From assembly GCA_002432805.1 (NCBI GenBank), contig DJGV01000006.1, forward strand, positions 1 to 64,000: a DNA stretch of 64,000 bases, given 5' to 3'. Every line of letters starts with the position of its first letter. The first letter of the stretch is position 1. Positions 26,470 to 38,157 of the stretch are shown one piece after another. The stretch is from Fervidobacterium sp. UBA5837 (GTDB lineage Bacteria > Thermotogota > Thermotogae > Thermotogales > Fervidobacteriaceae). Both the position numbers and the translations under genes were made by a program. The notes beneath the pieces were generated by a model. It worked only from the letters and a program-made list of their open reading frames with translations. It was not told the DNA's origin and did not search any database.

Positions 26470-26854
26470 CTACCACATAGGTGTTAGGCCATCTGATACC
26501 ATGAGTTTGGTTATAAGAAAGCTAAACACCTACGCGCTTTTATTTGCCGCTGGTGAATTTGTACTTTTTACACTTTTGAGTTTATGGGATGGAGCTATTG
26601 GATTACTTATTGGAGCATCCGGTATGTTTCTTGCTATCACGTTCATTGACAAAAGTTACAGGAACTATGGTATAATATCGTTTGGCAAGAGAAGAATACC
26701 AAAGCTTTACGTTTTAAGATATCTCTTGTACGCATCTTTATTTCTGTTATCGGCGATAGTAACTGCAGAACCTGCGTTAGGTATCATAGGTACCTTCTTG
26801 GGGATGATAAATTTCAAAGTCGTGATCTTTCTGTTTGCTTGGAGGTGGCAATAG
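26381..26854 (+). CDS. atpI: ATP synthase subunit I (AtpI-like)
   Basis: A membrane protein with four hydrophobic segments, of the AtpI type that helps assemble the c-ring. Two starts are possible. The first ATG has GAGGT eight bases ahead but overlaps atpZ by 89 bp and adds 40 lysine-rich residues. An ATG at 26501 gives a compact 117-residue protein beginning MSLVIRKLNTYALLF, but has no ribosome binding site. The stop overlaps the GTG start of atpB. Confidence 0.72.
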   Translation: MIKTKIKKQKELENGQEKTKIKRKIISISNYHIGVRPSDTMSLVIRKLNTYALLFAAGEFVLFTLLSLWDGAIGLLIGASGMFLAITFIDKSYRNYGIISFGKRRIPKLYVLRYLLYASLFLLSAIVTAEPALGIIGTFLGMINFKVVIFLFAWRWQ

Positions 26855-27735
26855 TGGCTGAAAAGAAAAGGCGAAGAATGAGTACGAAAACAAAAATTCA
26901 GCTCACAGTTTTTTTGATAGTCTATGTAACGGTTGGAATAATAAACGTCCAATACCTTCCGAAATCCCCTTCTGATGTACTTGGAAATGTCGCAAACAGA
27001 TGGATAGTTGGTAATGGACCTTGGTTCTTGCAGATAAATCCGATGACGATAATAACGTCACTTGTTGTGATAGCAATCATTGTTTTGTTCGCAAGAGCTG
27101 TCTACAAGGAATATTCATTAATTCCTAACAGGAAACAAGCGTTTGCAGAGTCAGTAATGGACTTTATCTACGATATTGTTCAATCCAGTATTCCAGATGA
27201 GCGATTAGCGAAGAGCACATTCAAAATTGCGACAACATTGTTTTTATACATAGCCGTGGCAAACCTTCTTGCTGGATTTGTACCCGGAATATCAGTTGAT
27301 GTGACCAAAACTATAGGAGAAAATGGTGAGATTATAAGAAATGCAAAATTTATGCTTTTTAGCGATACATGGTTTGCTCCAACGGCAGATTTGAATACCA
27401 ATTTGACATATGCAATCGTGGTTTTGGTTATCAGCCATTATTTTGGAATAAAAGCAAAAGGTTTTAAAGCGTGGTTGAAGAGTTTTATAGAACCAATACC
27501 GGTTCTGTTACCTTTGAACATCATTGGTGAACTTGCAAAACCTATATCACATTCCATGCGTCTTTTTGGGAACATTACAGGTGGAGGAGTTTTGGTATTG
27601 GCACTGAGTTATTTTGTTAAATACATGTTCTTACCACCCATACTATGGGGATATTTTGGAATATTTTCCGGATTAATTCAAGCATTTGTTTTTTCTACCC
27701 TTACAATAGCTTATATATCAGCTCAGGTTGGATAA
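26854..27735 (+). CDS. atpB: F-type ATP synthase subunit a
   Basis: The 293-residue membrane stator subunit forms the ion half-channels. The essential arginine is in HSMRLFGNITGGGVL, and the preceding helix carries ELAKPISH. The C-terminal helices LIQAFVFSTLTIAYIS match the family. The GTG start overlaps the atpI stop and follows GGAGGTGG. The order I-a-c-b-delta-alpha-gamma-beta-epsilon is standard. Confidence 0.96.
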   Translation: MAEKKRRRMSTKTKIQLTVFLIVYVTVGIINVQYLPKSPSDVLGNVANRWIVGNGPWFLQINPMTIITSLVVIAIIVLFARAVYKEYSLIPNRKQAFAESVMDFIYDIVQSSIPDERLAKSTFKIATTLFLYIAVANLLAGFVPGISVDVTKTIGENGEIIRNAKFMLFSDTWFAPTADLNTNLTYAIVVLVISHYFGIKAKGFKAWLKSFIEPIPVLLPLNIIGELAKPISHSMRLFGNITGGGVLVLALSYFVKYMFLPPILWGYFGIFSGLIQAFVFSTLTIAYISAQVG

Positions 27736-27815
27736 TATATACTTGTACGTTTGTTGGTTTCTAACATAATTTTCAGTTAAAAAGAGAAGACTACCATCTT
27801 AAAGGAGGTATGATC

Positions 27816-28079
27816 ATGGATCAAGAAACTATGAAGATTTTAGCGGATGCCATTGTTGTTGCGGGTAAAGCCGTAGGGGCAGGATTTTGTATGGGTATAG
27901 GAGCAATAGCACCTGGTATAGGAGAAGGAAACATCGGTGCACACGCAATGGATTCCATTGCAAGGCAACCAGAACTTGCAAACGCCATTACGACAAGGAT
28001 GTTGATAGCAGACGCTGTTACTGAAACGACAGGTCTTTATTCGTTGTTGGTAGCATTCTTGATTTTGTTCGCTCTGTGA
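27816..28079 (+). CDS. atpE: F-type ATP synthase subunit c
   Basis: An 87-residue hairpin proteolipid of the rotor ring. The first helix has GAIAPGIGEGNIG, the polar loop has SIARQPELANAI and the second helix has ADAVTETTGLYSLL. The ion-binding glutamate is in TET. A second acidic residue sits in the first helix at PGIGEG, where classic sodium c-subunits carry glutamine. The pattern fits a sodium-coupled ring. AAAGGAGGT sets the second ATG as the start. Confidence 0.96.
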   Translation: MDQETMKILADAIVVAGKAVGAGFCMGIGAIAPGIGEGNIGAHAMDSIARQPELANAITTRMLIADAVTETTGLYSLLVAFLILFAL

Positions 28080-28089
28080 GGCGGTCAGC

Positions 28090-28578
28090 ATGGATTTTTT
28101 CCAGATAAACTTGACTGCAGTTGTTCAGTTATTGAGTTTCATTTTTCTCCTTTGGATGCTGAATAAGCTCCTCTACAAACCTTTTCTTTCCATGATGGAT
28201 AAAAGAAAAGAAAAAGTAGAGGGTGATTTATTGGAAGCTGAAAATGCAAGAAAGAGAGCTGAAGAGTTACGAAAGGAAGCTGAAAATAGCTTAAAAGAAG
28301 CAAGGGCAAGGGCTGATCAGATATTGTCTGCTGCTAACGTTCAAGCTGAAAAAGTTGTTGAAGAAGCAAAAGGAAGAGCTGAAAAAGAGGCTGAAAGAGT
28401 CTTAGCAAACGCTAAAATCGAAATTGAAAGGCAGACACAAGAAGCATTGTCACAAGTTCAAGCCGTTGCAACAGAATTGGCGATTAGTCTTGTAATGAAG
28501 GTGCTTAAAGGTACTTTAGATGAGAAGGCAAAAAAAGAGTATCTCATCAATGTATTTAAGGAGTATGAAAAGCAATGA
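28090..28578 (+). CDS. atpF: F-type ATP synthase subunit b
   Basis: A 162-residue peripheral stalk protein. One N-terminal membrane helix (VVQLLSFIFLLWMLNKLLYKPFL) is followed by a long charged coiled coil (EAENARKRAEELRKEAENSLKEAR onward). The stop overlaps the start of the delta-subunit gene (ATGA). Confidence 0.95.
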   Translation: MDFFQINLTAVVQLLSFIFLLWMLNKLLYKPFLSMMDKRKEKVEGDLLEAENARKRAEELRKEAENSLKEARARADQILSAANVQAEKVVEEAKGRAEKEAERVLANAKIEIERQTQEALSQVQAVATELAISLVMKVLKGTLDEKAKKEYLINVFKEYEKQ

Positions 28579-29120
28579 TGCACTCTGCAGTCGCTAGTAG
28601 GTATGCTGTAGCGCTATACAAAGTATCAAAAGTGAATGGTAAGACAGAAGAATACAAAGAACAGCTCAAAGCACTCTGTCAATTATACGATGCGGTATCG
28701 GTTTTTTTGAACAATCAATCTGTTGCGGTAGATGAGCGTGCTAATTTTCTGATCGACCTTATGAAGAAATTAAGCATAGAGGTCGATGAGGCATTTGCTA
28801 GATTCATTCATCTATTGATTGCTAACAGAAGAATTAAGTTTGTAAAGCAAATTGCATCTTTTTTTGACTACACTATATTGGATAATGCCGGATTGATTCC
28901 AGTCGATGTAACCTCTGCTAGCGAACTTTCTTCTGAAGAACTGGGACTTTTATCCAACTTTGTTAAAAAATATACCGGCAGAGCACCAGTCTTCAATGTC
29001 AAATTCGATGAAGATCTAATAGCAGGGGTAGTCCTTGAATTTTCTGGGAAGAAATTGGATGCAAGTATCAAAGGAAGGCTTCAGAGCATAGTCAAAGACG
29101 TGCTTATTAGGAAGGGGTGA
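28575..29120 (+). CDS. atpH: F-type ATP synthase subunit delta
   Basis: The 181-residue stalk protein has the N-terminal helical bundle ([18 protein letters not shown]) that binds alpha and a C-terminal domain ending in [21 protein letters not shown], the conserved family tail. Coupled by overlap to atpF and 4 bp from atpA. Confidence 0.95.
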   Translation: MMHSAVASRYAVALYKVSKVNGKTEEYKEQLKALCQLYDAVSVFLNNQSVAVDERANFLIDLMKKLSIEVDEAFARFIHLLIANRRIKFVKQIASFFDYTILDNAGLIPVDVTSASELSSEELGLLSNFVKKYTGRAPVFNVKFDEDLIAGVVLEFSGKKLDASIKGRLQSIVKDVLIRKG

Positions 29121-29124
29121 TACC

Positions 29125-30648
29125 TTGAGATTAAACCCTGAAGAAATTGTCAGAGTACTTGAAAGCAAGATAGCAGATTACAAAGAAGAGATAAGACTCG
29201 AAGACGTTGGAAAGGTTATAGAAGTCGGTGATGGTATCGCTAGGGTCTATGGGTTGAATAAAGTTATGGCTAACGAAATTGTTGAATTCGTCGAGACCGG
29301 AACTAAAGGCCTTGCTTTCAACCTTGAAGAAGACAATGTTGGTATCATCATACTTGGCGAATATACACAGATCAAGGAAGGTCACACGGTGAGAAGAATG
29401 AAGAGAGTAATGGAAGTCCCCGTTGGAGAAGGACTTCTTGGCCGTGTTGTAAACCCGCTTGGCGAACCTTTGGATGGTCTTGGCCCAGTTAGTTACAAAG
29501 AAACCAGACCTATAGAATTCAAAGCACCTGGTGTCATTTACAGAAAACCTGTCGATACTCCACTTCAAACTGGTTTGAAAGTTATCGACTCTTTGATTCC
29601 AATTGGACGTGGACAGAGGGAATTGATAATTGGCGACAGGCAAACCGGTAAGAGTGCGATAGTGGTTGACACAATAATAAACCAAAAAGGCAAGGGTGTT
29701 TATTGCATCTATGTTGCGATAGGGCAAAAGGCAGCAGCGGTTGCAAGGATAGTTGATAAGTTTAAACAATCTGGTGCAATGGACTATACGACGGTTGTCG
29801 TCGCATCCTCATCTGATCCTGCAACGCTCCAATATATTGCACCATATGCAGGTTGTGCAATGGGTGAGTATTTCATGTTCAAAGGTAAAGATGCGTTAGT
29901 TGTATACGATGACCTCTCAAAACACGCGGTTTCTTACAGACAAATTTCTCTACTTTTGAGAAGACCACCGGGAAGAGAAGCCTATCCTGGCGATGTGTTC
30001 TACCTACATTCCAGACTATTGGAACGTGCGGCATGTCTCAGCAATAATGCAGGTGGAGGGTCTTTGACAGCTCTACCAATTATAGAAACTCAAGCGAATG
30101 ATATTTCTGCTTACATTCCGACAAACGTCATATCCATTACAGATGGTCAGATATATCTTGAACCTGGTTTATTCTACGCAGGCCAAAGACCAGCTGTGAA
30201 CATAGGGCTTTCAGTTTCTCGTGTCGGTGGTGCGGCTCAAATCAAGGCAATGAAACAGGTATCAGGTTCACTAAAACTTGATATTGCACAATACCAAGAA
30301 CTCGAAACATTTGCACAGTTTGCAACTGAACTTGACCCAACGACGCAAGCTCAACTTACCAAGGGCCAAAGATTGATGGAACTGATGAAACAGCCACAAT
30401 ACAGCACTATGGAAGTTGAAGAGCAAGTTATCGTTCTATACGCTGGCGTTAATGGTTACCTCAATGATTTACCAATTTCGTCTGTTAAGACCTTTGAAGG
30501 TGAACTACTAAAACATTTCAAAGAAAGATATCCAGAGGTCTTAGAAGAAATCAAGACGAAAAAGCAAATATCACCTGAACTGGAAGCTAAATTGAAAGAA
30601 TACATAAAGGCTTTCAAAGAAGAATTTGCAAAGATATACGGGAAGTGA
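29125..30648 (+). CDS. atpA: F-type ATP synthase subunit alpha
   Basis: A 507-residue non-catalytic nucleotide-binding subunit. The P-loop is [10 protein letters not shown], the conserved [15 protein letters not shown] region contains the arginine finger, and the N-terminal barrel has [10 protein letters not shown]. Starts at TTG after GGAAGGGG. Confidence 0.98.
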   Translation: MRLNPEEIVRVLESKIADYKEEIRLEDVGKVIEVGDGIARVYGLNKVMANEIVEFVETGTKGLAFNLEEDNVGIIILGEYTQIKEGHTVRRMKRVMEVPVGEGLLGRVVNPLGEPLDGLGPVSYKETRPIEFKAPGVIYRKPVDTPLQTGLKVIDSLIPIGRGQRELIIGDRQTGKSAIVVDTIINQKGKGVYCIYVAIGQKAAAVARIVDKFKQSGAMDYTTVVVASSSDPATLQYIAPYAGCAMGEYFMFKGKDALVVYDDLSKHAVSYRQISLLLRRPPGREAYPGDVFYLHSRLLERAACLSNNAGGGSLTALPIIETQANDISAYIPTNVISITDGQIYLEPGLFYAGQRPAVNIGLSVSRVGGAAQIKAMKQVSGSLKLDIAQYQELETFAQFATELDPTTQAQLTKGQRLMELMKQPQYSTMEVEEQVIVLYAGVNGYLNDLPISSVKTFEGELLKHFKERYPEVLEEIKTKKQISPELEAKLKEYIKAFKEEFAKIYGK

Positions 30649-30654
30649 TGCCAA

Positions 30655-32914
<2,260 letters not shown>

Positions 32915-33001
32915 TACAACATCAAATGGCTTAGAAAGGAGAGAAGAGCGCGTAACTCTCCATATTAATGGAAAATAGGTAACATTGCGCTCGCATACAG
33001 C

Positions 33002-33310
33002 ATGAAAGTTAGAATAGTAACTCCATATAGAATAGCAGAATTTTCTAATGCACAATTTGTAGTATTTAGAACAGTTGAAGGAGAGATGGGTGTGCTCGAT
33101 AGGAGAGCACCCATCATTGCTAAATTAGCAATTTGTGACGTAAGAATAAAACTCGATAATGGTGAAGAGGTTTATCGAGTTGTCGATGGGTTCATTCATT
33201 GCGATGGGAAGAGTAATGTCGTAATATTAACAGAAGAGATGGGAAGACCAGAAGAATTCGACCCGCATAAATATCTTGGCAACGGAGTAAGTGGTAAGAC
33301 TGCAAAATGA
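33002..33310 (+). CDS. atpC: F-type ATP synthase subunit epsilon, short form
   Basis: The 102-residue protein contains only the N-terminal beta-sandwich (VRIVTPYRIAEF ... VEGEMGVLDRRAPIIAKL ... VVDGFIHCDGKSNVVILTEE). The usual C-terminal helical hairpin that inhibits ATP hydrolysis and brings epsilon to about 135 residues is missing; a polar 20-residue tail replaces it. An 87-bp gap separates it from atpD and no clear ribosome binding site precedes the ATG, suggesting weak or structured initiation. Confidence 0.9.
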   Translation: MKVRIVTPYRIAEFSNAQFVVFRTVEGEMGVLDRRAPIIAKLAICDVRIKLDNGEEVYRVVDGFIHCDGKSNVVILTEEMGRPEEFDPHKYLGNGVSGKTAK

Positions 33311-33321
33311 GGTGAGAATTG

Positions 33322-34152
33322 TTGAAAAGTGCCGTAGTAATCGATAGCACAACGAAGCTGAGCAAAGATTATGTGTCAGCGGTTGATATCTATACCGTCC
33401 CAGTTAGAGTCTATTTGGATGGTAAAGAATATCGTGATGACGATACTTTGCTAGATTTAGTAATGAAGACCATAGAGGACGGCAAAAACCTTGAAACATC
33501 ATTACCCTCTCCGAATGAAGTAGAATCACTGTTTGACGAACTCTCTAGAAAGTACGAAAGAATTTATGTCCTATCAGTCTCTTCTTTGCTGAGTGGCACA
33601 TACAGTCTTTTCAGCACAATAGCGAGCAATTACGAGAACGTGGTGGTTTTTGACTCTAAATCGATAAGTATTCAAAATACGTATATTTTAACACGCATGA
33701 TATCCGATATTGAAAGTGGCAAAAATATCGAAGAAAATGATATAATATCGTATAGGGATGATTCAATATTTCTAATTTCGATTTTCAACATTGAACGACT
33801 CGAACGAAGTGGAAGAGTGAGCAAAGTCCTTTCTGCGATAAGTAAAATGATGCACATAAAACCAATTCTCACAATAGCAAGAACTGGTGAATTAGAATTA
33901 ATTGGGAAAGCAATAGCGAATAAGAAAGTGCTTGAGATAATGAATCAAAATGTTAACGGTTTTTTAAGACAAGAAAATAGAACCAAATTTCGGATGTTTG
34001 CAGCCGTTGGTAAAGAAGAATACAAAGAGTATGTATACAATATTGCGCAGAGGAATGACTGGAAACCAAATTTCTTTGGATTAGGGACGGCAATATTAGC
34101 ACAGGTAGGAACAGAAGTATTCGGTATTTTGATCGGTAGAAATACGAAATGA
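33322..34152 (+). CDS. DegV-family fatty-acid-binding protein
   Basis: A 276-residue DegV protein; the family binds acyl chains and serves as FakB in fatty acid activation. The N-terminus reads VVIDSTTKLSKDY. The conserved ETSLPSPNEVESLF, YVLSVSSLLSGTYS and ERSGRVSKVLSAISKMMHIKPIL segments are all present. A TTG start, six bases after GAGGTGA, is preferred over one a codon earlier. A second DegV gene follows 10 bp later. Confidence 0.92.
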   Translation: MKSAVVIDSTTKLSKDYVSAVDIYTVPVRVYLDGKEYRDDDTLLDLVMKTIEDGKNLETSLPSPNEVESLFDELSRKYERIYVLSVSSLLSGTYSLFSTIASNYENVVVFDSKSISIQNTYILTRMISDIESGKNIEENDIISYRDDSIFLISIFNIERLERSGRVSKVLSAISKMMHIKPILTIARTGELELIGKAIANKKVLEIMNQNVNGFLRQENRTKFRMFAAVGKEEYKEYVYNIAQRNDWKPNFFGLGTAILAQVGTEVFGILIGRNTK

Positions 34153-34162
34153 GGAGGAGATT

Positions 34163-34993
34163 ATGAAAACACTTTATATCTATGATAGTTCGGTCGATTA
34201 TCAACCAGGATTAGATTTTGGCGTACCCACCGATGTATTTCCATTAAAAGTTTATGTTAACAACAAAGAGTACATAGACAAAGTTAACATAACCGATGAA
34301 GAATTCTATTCTTATTGTCTCAGCGGTGCACAAGTAACGACATCCCAGCCAAATCGCGAGGAAATGAGAGAGAAGCTTGGGAAATATTCAAAAGAGTACG
34401 ATAACATATATGTAGTCACCATATCGCAAAAATTGAGTGGAACGTATGATACGGTTTCTTCAATAGTAAAAGAAGACAACCTAAAGAATGTGACAGTACT
34501 GGATTCAAGAAGTGCAAGTTTGAAAACTACGTATGTCTTTTACAGAATAATAAATGCAGCGGAAAATGGTATAAAAGTTACACAGGATGTAGTTCAACAA
34601 ATTGTACACGAGAGTCTGCTGGTATTTACTGTTTCTACACTCGAATATCTCGAAAGAGGTGGAAGAATCGGCAAAGCAAGGTCTTTAATCGGTAGGTTGC
34701 TCAAAATAAAACCTATACTCTCGACGGATGATGACGGCTACACAGAATCACTAGACACTGTTCGAACAATGGAGGCATGCATCTCTAAGATGAGAGAAAT
34801 CACGGCCGAATTTGCCAAAAAGGTTGAAAATCCGATGATTATAGGTGGTTACGGTGTGGCAAATATGAAAACATACCTTGACAAGTTGTTGGAAGGTTTC
34901 AAAGTACATTCCATAGCAAGGATCGGTCCGGGCATATCTGCACATGTTGGACCAGAGGTGTTTGGACTTGCAATTGGAAGGGGGTTGATTTGA
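34163..34993 (+). CDS. DegV-family fatty-acid-binding protein (second copy)
   Basis: A 276-residue paralogue of the preceding gene with the same landmarks: IYDSSVDYQPGL, TTSQPNREEMREKL, YVVTISQKLSGTYD, EYLERGGRIGKARSLIGRLLKIKPIL and the C-terminal GPGISAHVGPEVFGLAIGRG. Tandem DegV/FakB pairs usually differ in fatty-acid preference. The gene overlaps the next, a small membrane protein, by one base. Confidence 0.93.
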   Translation: MKTLYIYDSSVDYQPGLDFGVPTDVFPLKVYVNNKEYIDKVNITDEEFYSYCLSGAQVTTSQPNREEMREKLGKYSKEYDNIYVVTISQKLSGTYDTVSSIVKEDNLKNVTVLDSRSASLKTTYVFYRIINAAENGIKVTQDVVQQIVHESLLVFTVSTLEYLERGGRIGKARSLIGRLLKIKPILSTDDDGYTESLDTVRTMEACISKMREITAEFAKKVENPMIIGGYGVANMKTYLDKLLEGFKVHSIARIGPGISAHVGPEVFGLAIGRGLI

Positions 34994-35475
34994 TGATAAA
35001 GGATTATCTAAATAGTGTTGTCGAAGACAAATCATCAAAGGATTTTATAATCTTTTCTTCTATTCTGTTTTCGTTAGGATTCATCATGTCAATTATTTCA
35101 AATGCATTTTTCTTCATCGATGATGTTGCGATTAAAGTCTTCTTCGGTATTGCAAACACAGTGTTTTTAATAGGTGTAATAGGATTGTGCATAACAATAT
35201 CAAAATGGTTCAAAAACAGTGATGAAAAACTCTATGCACTGTCGAGCTTATACATGGTGTTCATATTGATATTTGCCTTTTTGGGATTTTTCATCCCATT
35301 TCTGTTCCTCATAACGACAGCACTTTTAATGGCTGTTGTAATGACTGCGAAGAAATTCATACTCTCTGAAGAGAAATTGACGATAGGAAAAACAACTTCT
35401 TATTTTCTCATCACGCTGTCTTTCTACACTATGGAGCTTGTGACTGAGCTAAACGAAGAAATCACTCGGAGGTGA
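34993..35475 (+). CDS. Small membrane protein of unknown function
   Basis: A 160-residue protein with four or five hydrophobic segments (DFIIFSSILFSLGFIMSII, VFFGIANTVFLIGVIGLCI, YMVFILIFAFLGFFIPFLFLI, TSYFLITLSFYTMELV). I do not recognise the family. It lies between a DegV gene and hpf with almost no spacing, so it shares their transcript; a role at the membrane in lipid or stationary-phase physiology is only a guess. Confidence 0.75.
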   Translation: MIKDYLNSVVEDKSSKDFIIFSSILFSLGFIMSIISNAFFFIDDVAIKVFFGIANTVFLIGVIGLCITISKWFKNSDEKLYALSSLYMVFILIFAFLGFFIPFLFLITTALLMAVVMTAKKFILSEEKLTIGKTTSYFLITLSFYTMELVTELNEEITRR

Positions 35476-35479
35476 TCGT

Positions 35480-36034
35480 ATGGAAGTTAGGACATTTGCC
35501 CGTGGATTTGAACTATCCGATGCCATGAGGAGTTACTTGGACGAGAAACTGGAGAAAGTCAAGAGAGCGCTTGGTAACCTTGCAGAAAGAGATGACCTTA
35601 ACATCGAGGCACGTTTTGATAAGGACGGTCCGTTTTATGCTCTAAGACTCCAAACTTACCTAAACGGTAAGGACATCGTAGTACAAGAAAAAGCAAATGA
35701 TGTATACGGCACAATCGATATGGCGTGTGACAATTTTGAGAAGTCGATCAAGAGAGAAAGAGAATATTACAAATCTTATCACAAATCAAGTGTGAGAAGT
35801 GCAGCCGAAGTAATGGCAGAAGAATTATCACCCAAACACATTATTGGCGAGGAAGATGACAAAATTGACATTGCAAAACGAGTTTTCTTGGCCAATGTAA
35901 CGCTTGAGGAAGCCATTGAACAAATGGAAGTGATGGACCATACTTTCTTTGTGTTCAGGAACATGGACACAGGTGAGTTGAACATGATTTATAAAAAGAA
36001 CGGTAAATACGGTTTAATCGAATTTCAAGAATAG
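35480..36034 (+). CDS. hpf: Long-form ribosome hibernation-promoting factor
   Basis: The 184-residue protein has an N-terminal RaiA domain (MEVRTFARGFELSDAMRSYLDEKLEKVKRAL ... DLNIEARFDKDGPFYALRLQTYLNGKDIVVQEKANDVYGTID) and the C-terminal dimerisation domain (VTLEEAIEQMEVMDHTFFVFRNMDTGELNMIYKKNGKYGLIE). Long HPF pairs 70S ribosomes into inactive 100S particles when growth slows. CGGAGGTGA precedes the ATG and a strong terminator follows. Confidence 0.96.
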   Translation: MEVRTFARGFELSDAMRSYLDEKLEKVKRALGNLAERDDLNIEARFDKDGPFYALRLQTYLNGKDIVVQEKANDVYGTIDMACDNFEKSIKREREYYKSYHKSSVRSAAEVMAEELSPKHIIGEEDDKIDIAKRVFLANVTLEEAIEQMEVMDHTFFVFRNMDTGELNMIYKKNGKYGLIEFQE

Positions 36035-36071
36035 TTTCTTATCGATAACATAATAATATATGAAAACATCG

Positions 36072-36103
36072 AAGTGCTCCTTTTTAAGGAGCACTTTTCT
36101 TTT
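36072..36103 (+). terminator. Intrinsic terminator after hpf
   Basis: AAGTGCTCCTT at 36072-36082 pairs perfectly with AAGGAGCACTT at 36086-36096 (11 bp, TTT loop), followed by TTCTTTT. It ends the ATP synthase / DegV / hpf transcript. Confidence 0.9.
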
Positions 36104-36114
36104 CAAAACCTCTC

Positions 36115-36143
36115 TTGACTTTCACCTTACTATGATTTATCAT
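36115..36143 (+). promoter_or_regulatory. Promoter of the sensory hydrogenase operon
   Basis: TTGACT at 36115-36120, a 17-nt spacer and TATCAT at 36138-36143. The predicted start near 36150 is followed at once by a Rex-like site. Confidence 0.65.
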
Positions 36144-36153
36144 ATAGTTGTAA

Positions 36154-36171
36154 TTGTGAAATTTATAACGA
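36154..36171. promoter_or_regulatory. Candidate Rex operator (hydS operon)
   Basis: TTGTGAAATTTATAACGA fits the Rex half-site pattern TTGTGA-N6-T(A/C)ACAA with two mismatches on the right. It shares TTGTGAAA-N3-ATAACG with the hydC promoter. The Rex gene is encoded 8 kb downstream. Confidence 0.5.
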
Positions 36172-36206
36172 TAAATTATTGACCTGGCAATCCAATAAGG
36201 ACATGG

Positions 36207-36524
36207 ATGGTGAATAACGTGGAATCAAAGGGCGATAAGAAAAATGACCAAGCCACAACGATAAACATAAAAATCTGCCTTGGAAGTTCGTGTCATTTGA
36301 AAGGCGCATATGAGATCACACAGAAGCTGCAAGAAGTATTTGCAGGTGACCCGAACGTTCTTTTGTCAGGTTCTCTTTGCATGAACAACTGTGCCAATGG
36401 TGTCAGCATTGAAATAAACGGTGAGTTGATTTCAAAAGTGACGGCTGATAATTTAGACGAAACCGTCATTCACAAAGTAATGGAGAAAAAGAAACGGATG
36501 GTGAACGATGATGAAGCAAAGTGA
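36207..36524 (+). CDS. [2Fe-2S] thioredoxin-like ferredoxin subunit
   Basis: A 105-residue protein of the NuoE C-terminal type. Cluster cysteines are in CLGSSCHLKGA and GSLCMNNCANGVSIEINGE. It likely passes electrons to or from the hydrogenase-like protein encoded next, whose start overlaps its 3' end. The position matches TM1420 of Thermotoga maritima as I recall that cluster. Confidence 0.88.
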   Translation: MVNNVESKGDKKNDQATTINIKICLGSSCHLKGAYEITQKLQEVFAGDPNVLLSGSLCMNNCANGVSIEINGELISKVTADNLDETVIHKVMEKKKRMVNDDEAK

Positions 36525-38157
36525 GTACATCATCTCAAATGATGCAAACTGCAAGTACTGCTACAAATGCTTGAGAAATTGTCCGGTAAAGGCAATAAGT
36601 TTCCACGATGAAAAGTCGTTTGTCATAGAAGAAGAATGTGTACTTTGTGGCACTTGTGTCAACGTTTGTCCACAACATGCAAAGAATTACAGACGCGATC
36701 TCGATATATTTGATTCCATTGTTAAGAAGCCATTCGTATTATCAGTAGCACCATCGGTATATGCATATTTTGATCAACCCTTTAAGGTATTTGATTTATT
36801 CAAAAGTCTTGGATGCGTTTACATCTCTGAAACTGCAGTTGGCGCACAGTTTGTCACAGATGCTTACCTCAAGCAACTTTCCAATGCAAACGGTCCACGC
36901 ATCACAACATCTTGTCCTGTTATCGTTAATATCGTTGAAAAGTACTTTCCTCAGTATCTCGGGTACCTTATGCCCGTGGTCTCACCTGCGATTGCACATA
37001 GCCAATTCCTAGGATACAAATTTGGAGACCTACCAAGAGTATTCATAGGTCCATGTGTGGCAAAGAAAGAAGAACTGAAAGAATATTATAACCTTGTATT
37101 GACTTTCGAAGAGATTGAAGAATGGATTCAAAAAGAGGGAATCGATATAGACGACTACACTGAAAAGCTGCCAGATGCACCGTATCCTGAAAGAACACGC
37201 ATGTACCCTGTAAGCGGTGGTATTCTCTACTCTGCGGATAAGCAAAGACTCGAACACATTGTAGTGGAAGGTGCGGAGAATTTCATAGAATTCTTGGAAA
37301 AATTTGAACCATCCACTCACGATAAGGTAATCATCGAGGCATCTTCGTGCATTGGTGGTTGCTTAAACGGCCCTGCGATGAAGAAAGATACCAACATACT
37401 TGTAAGAAAGAATACACTGACAAGATACTTCAAGATGTTATCAGATAATGCGGACAAAAGGATTAACACATCGAATTATGAATTGAATCTTACAAAACAC
37501 TTCATTGATAAGAATGCACGAATACAGGTACCTGAAGAACAGATCAGGGAAGTTCTTCATCTCCTTGGAAAGGATGATAAGACGAAGGAACTCAACTGTA
37601 CTGGGTGTGGCTACGAAACTTGCTATGAAAAAGCAAGAGCAGTCGTAATTGGCAAGGCAGAGAAAGACATGTGCTTTGCATATCTTGTAGAGATCGTCTC
37701 TTCGGTAAGTTACAAAGTTGTTGACGAAACACCCAATGCAATTGTCATATTCAAAGGAGAGCGTATCACATACATAAATACTGCTACCAAGGCCTTATTT
37801 GAAGGTTATAGCGATGAAAACATTTTGGAGATATGTAAAAAGGTCTATAGCAAACGCTATAAAATACATGAGTTGTACATAAACTCAAGAAAAGTGTATT
37901 TTTATCCAAAGACATTTGAATTGCCTAGTGACGGTGGTAATGTCGTACTCTTCGTCGATATCACCGAAATGGTACTACAAAAGGAAAGAATGGACGAAAT
38001 AAAGCGCAAGAGTATACAAAAAATAGAGGAAGTATTGAACGACCAAATGAAGTTGGCACAGGATATTGCAGGACTACTAGGTGAGTCTATAGCTGAGACA
38101 AAATCGCACTTTTTGGAATTCAAAAACTACATGGAGGATAACGATGCTAACTTGTGA
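36508..38157 (+). CDS. hydS: Putative sensory [FeFe] hydrogenase with PAS domain (HydS-like)
   Basis: A 549-residue protein. Two N-terminal [4Fe-4S] motifs (CKYCYKCLRNCP, CVLCGTCVNVCP) lead to an H-cluster domain with divergent signatures: TTSCPVIV, IGPCVAKKEE and SSCIGGCLNGPA. The four H-cluster cysteines are kept, but the catalytic TSCCPGW context is lost. Another Fe-S motif (CTGCGYETCYEKARAV) near residue 370 and a PAS domain (ETPNAIVIFKGERITYINTATKALFEGY) follow. This is the layout of group C sensory hydrogenases. It probably senses H2 or redox state and signals to the phosphatase encoded next. Confidence 0.93.
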   Translation: MMKQSEYIISNDANCKYCYKCLRNCPVKAISFHDEKSFVIEEECVLCGTCVNVCPQHAKNYRRDLDIFDSIVKKPFVLSVAPSVYAYFDQPFKVFDLFKSLGCVYISETAVGAQFVTDAYLKQLSNANGPRITTSCPVIVNIVEKYFPQYLGYLMPVVSPAIAHSQFLGYKFGDLPRVFIGPCVAKKEELKEYYNLVLTFEEIEEWIQKEGIDIDDYTEKLPDAPYPERTRMYPVSGGILYSADKQRLEHIVVEGAENFIEFLEKFEPSTHDKVIIEASSCIGGCLNGPAMKKDTNILVRKNTLTRYFKMLSDNADKRINTSNYELNLTKHFIDKNARIQVPEEQIREVLHLLGKDDKTKELNCTGCGYETCYEKARAVVIGKAEKDMCFAYLVEIVSSVSYKVVDETPNAIVIFKGERITYINTATKALFEGYSDENILEICKKVYSKRYKIHELYINSRKVYFYPKTFELPSDGGNVVLFVDITEMVLQKERMDEIKRKSIQKIEEVLNDQMKLAQDIAGLLGESIAETKSHFLEFKNYMEDNDANL

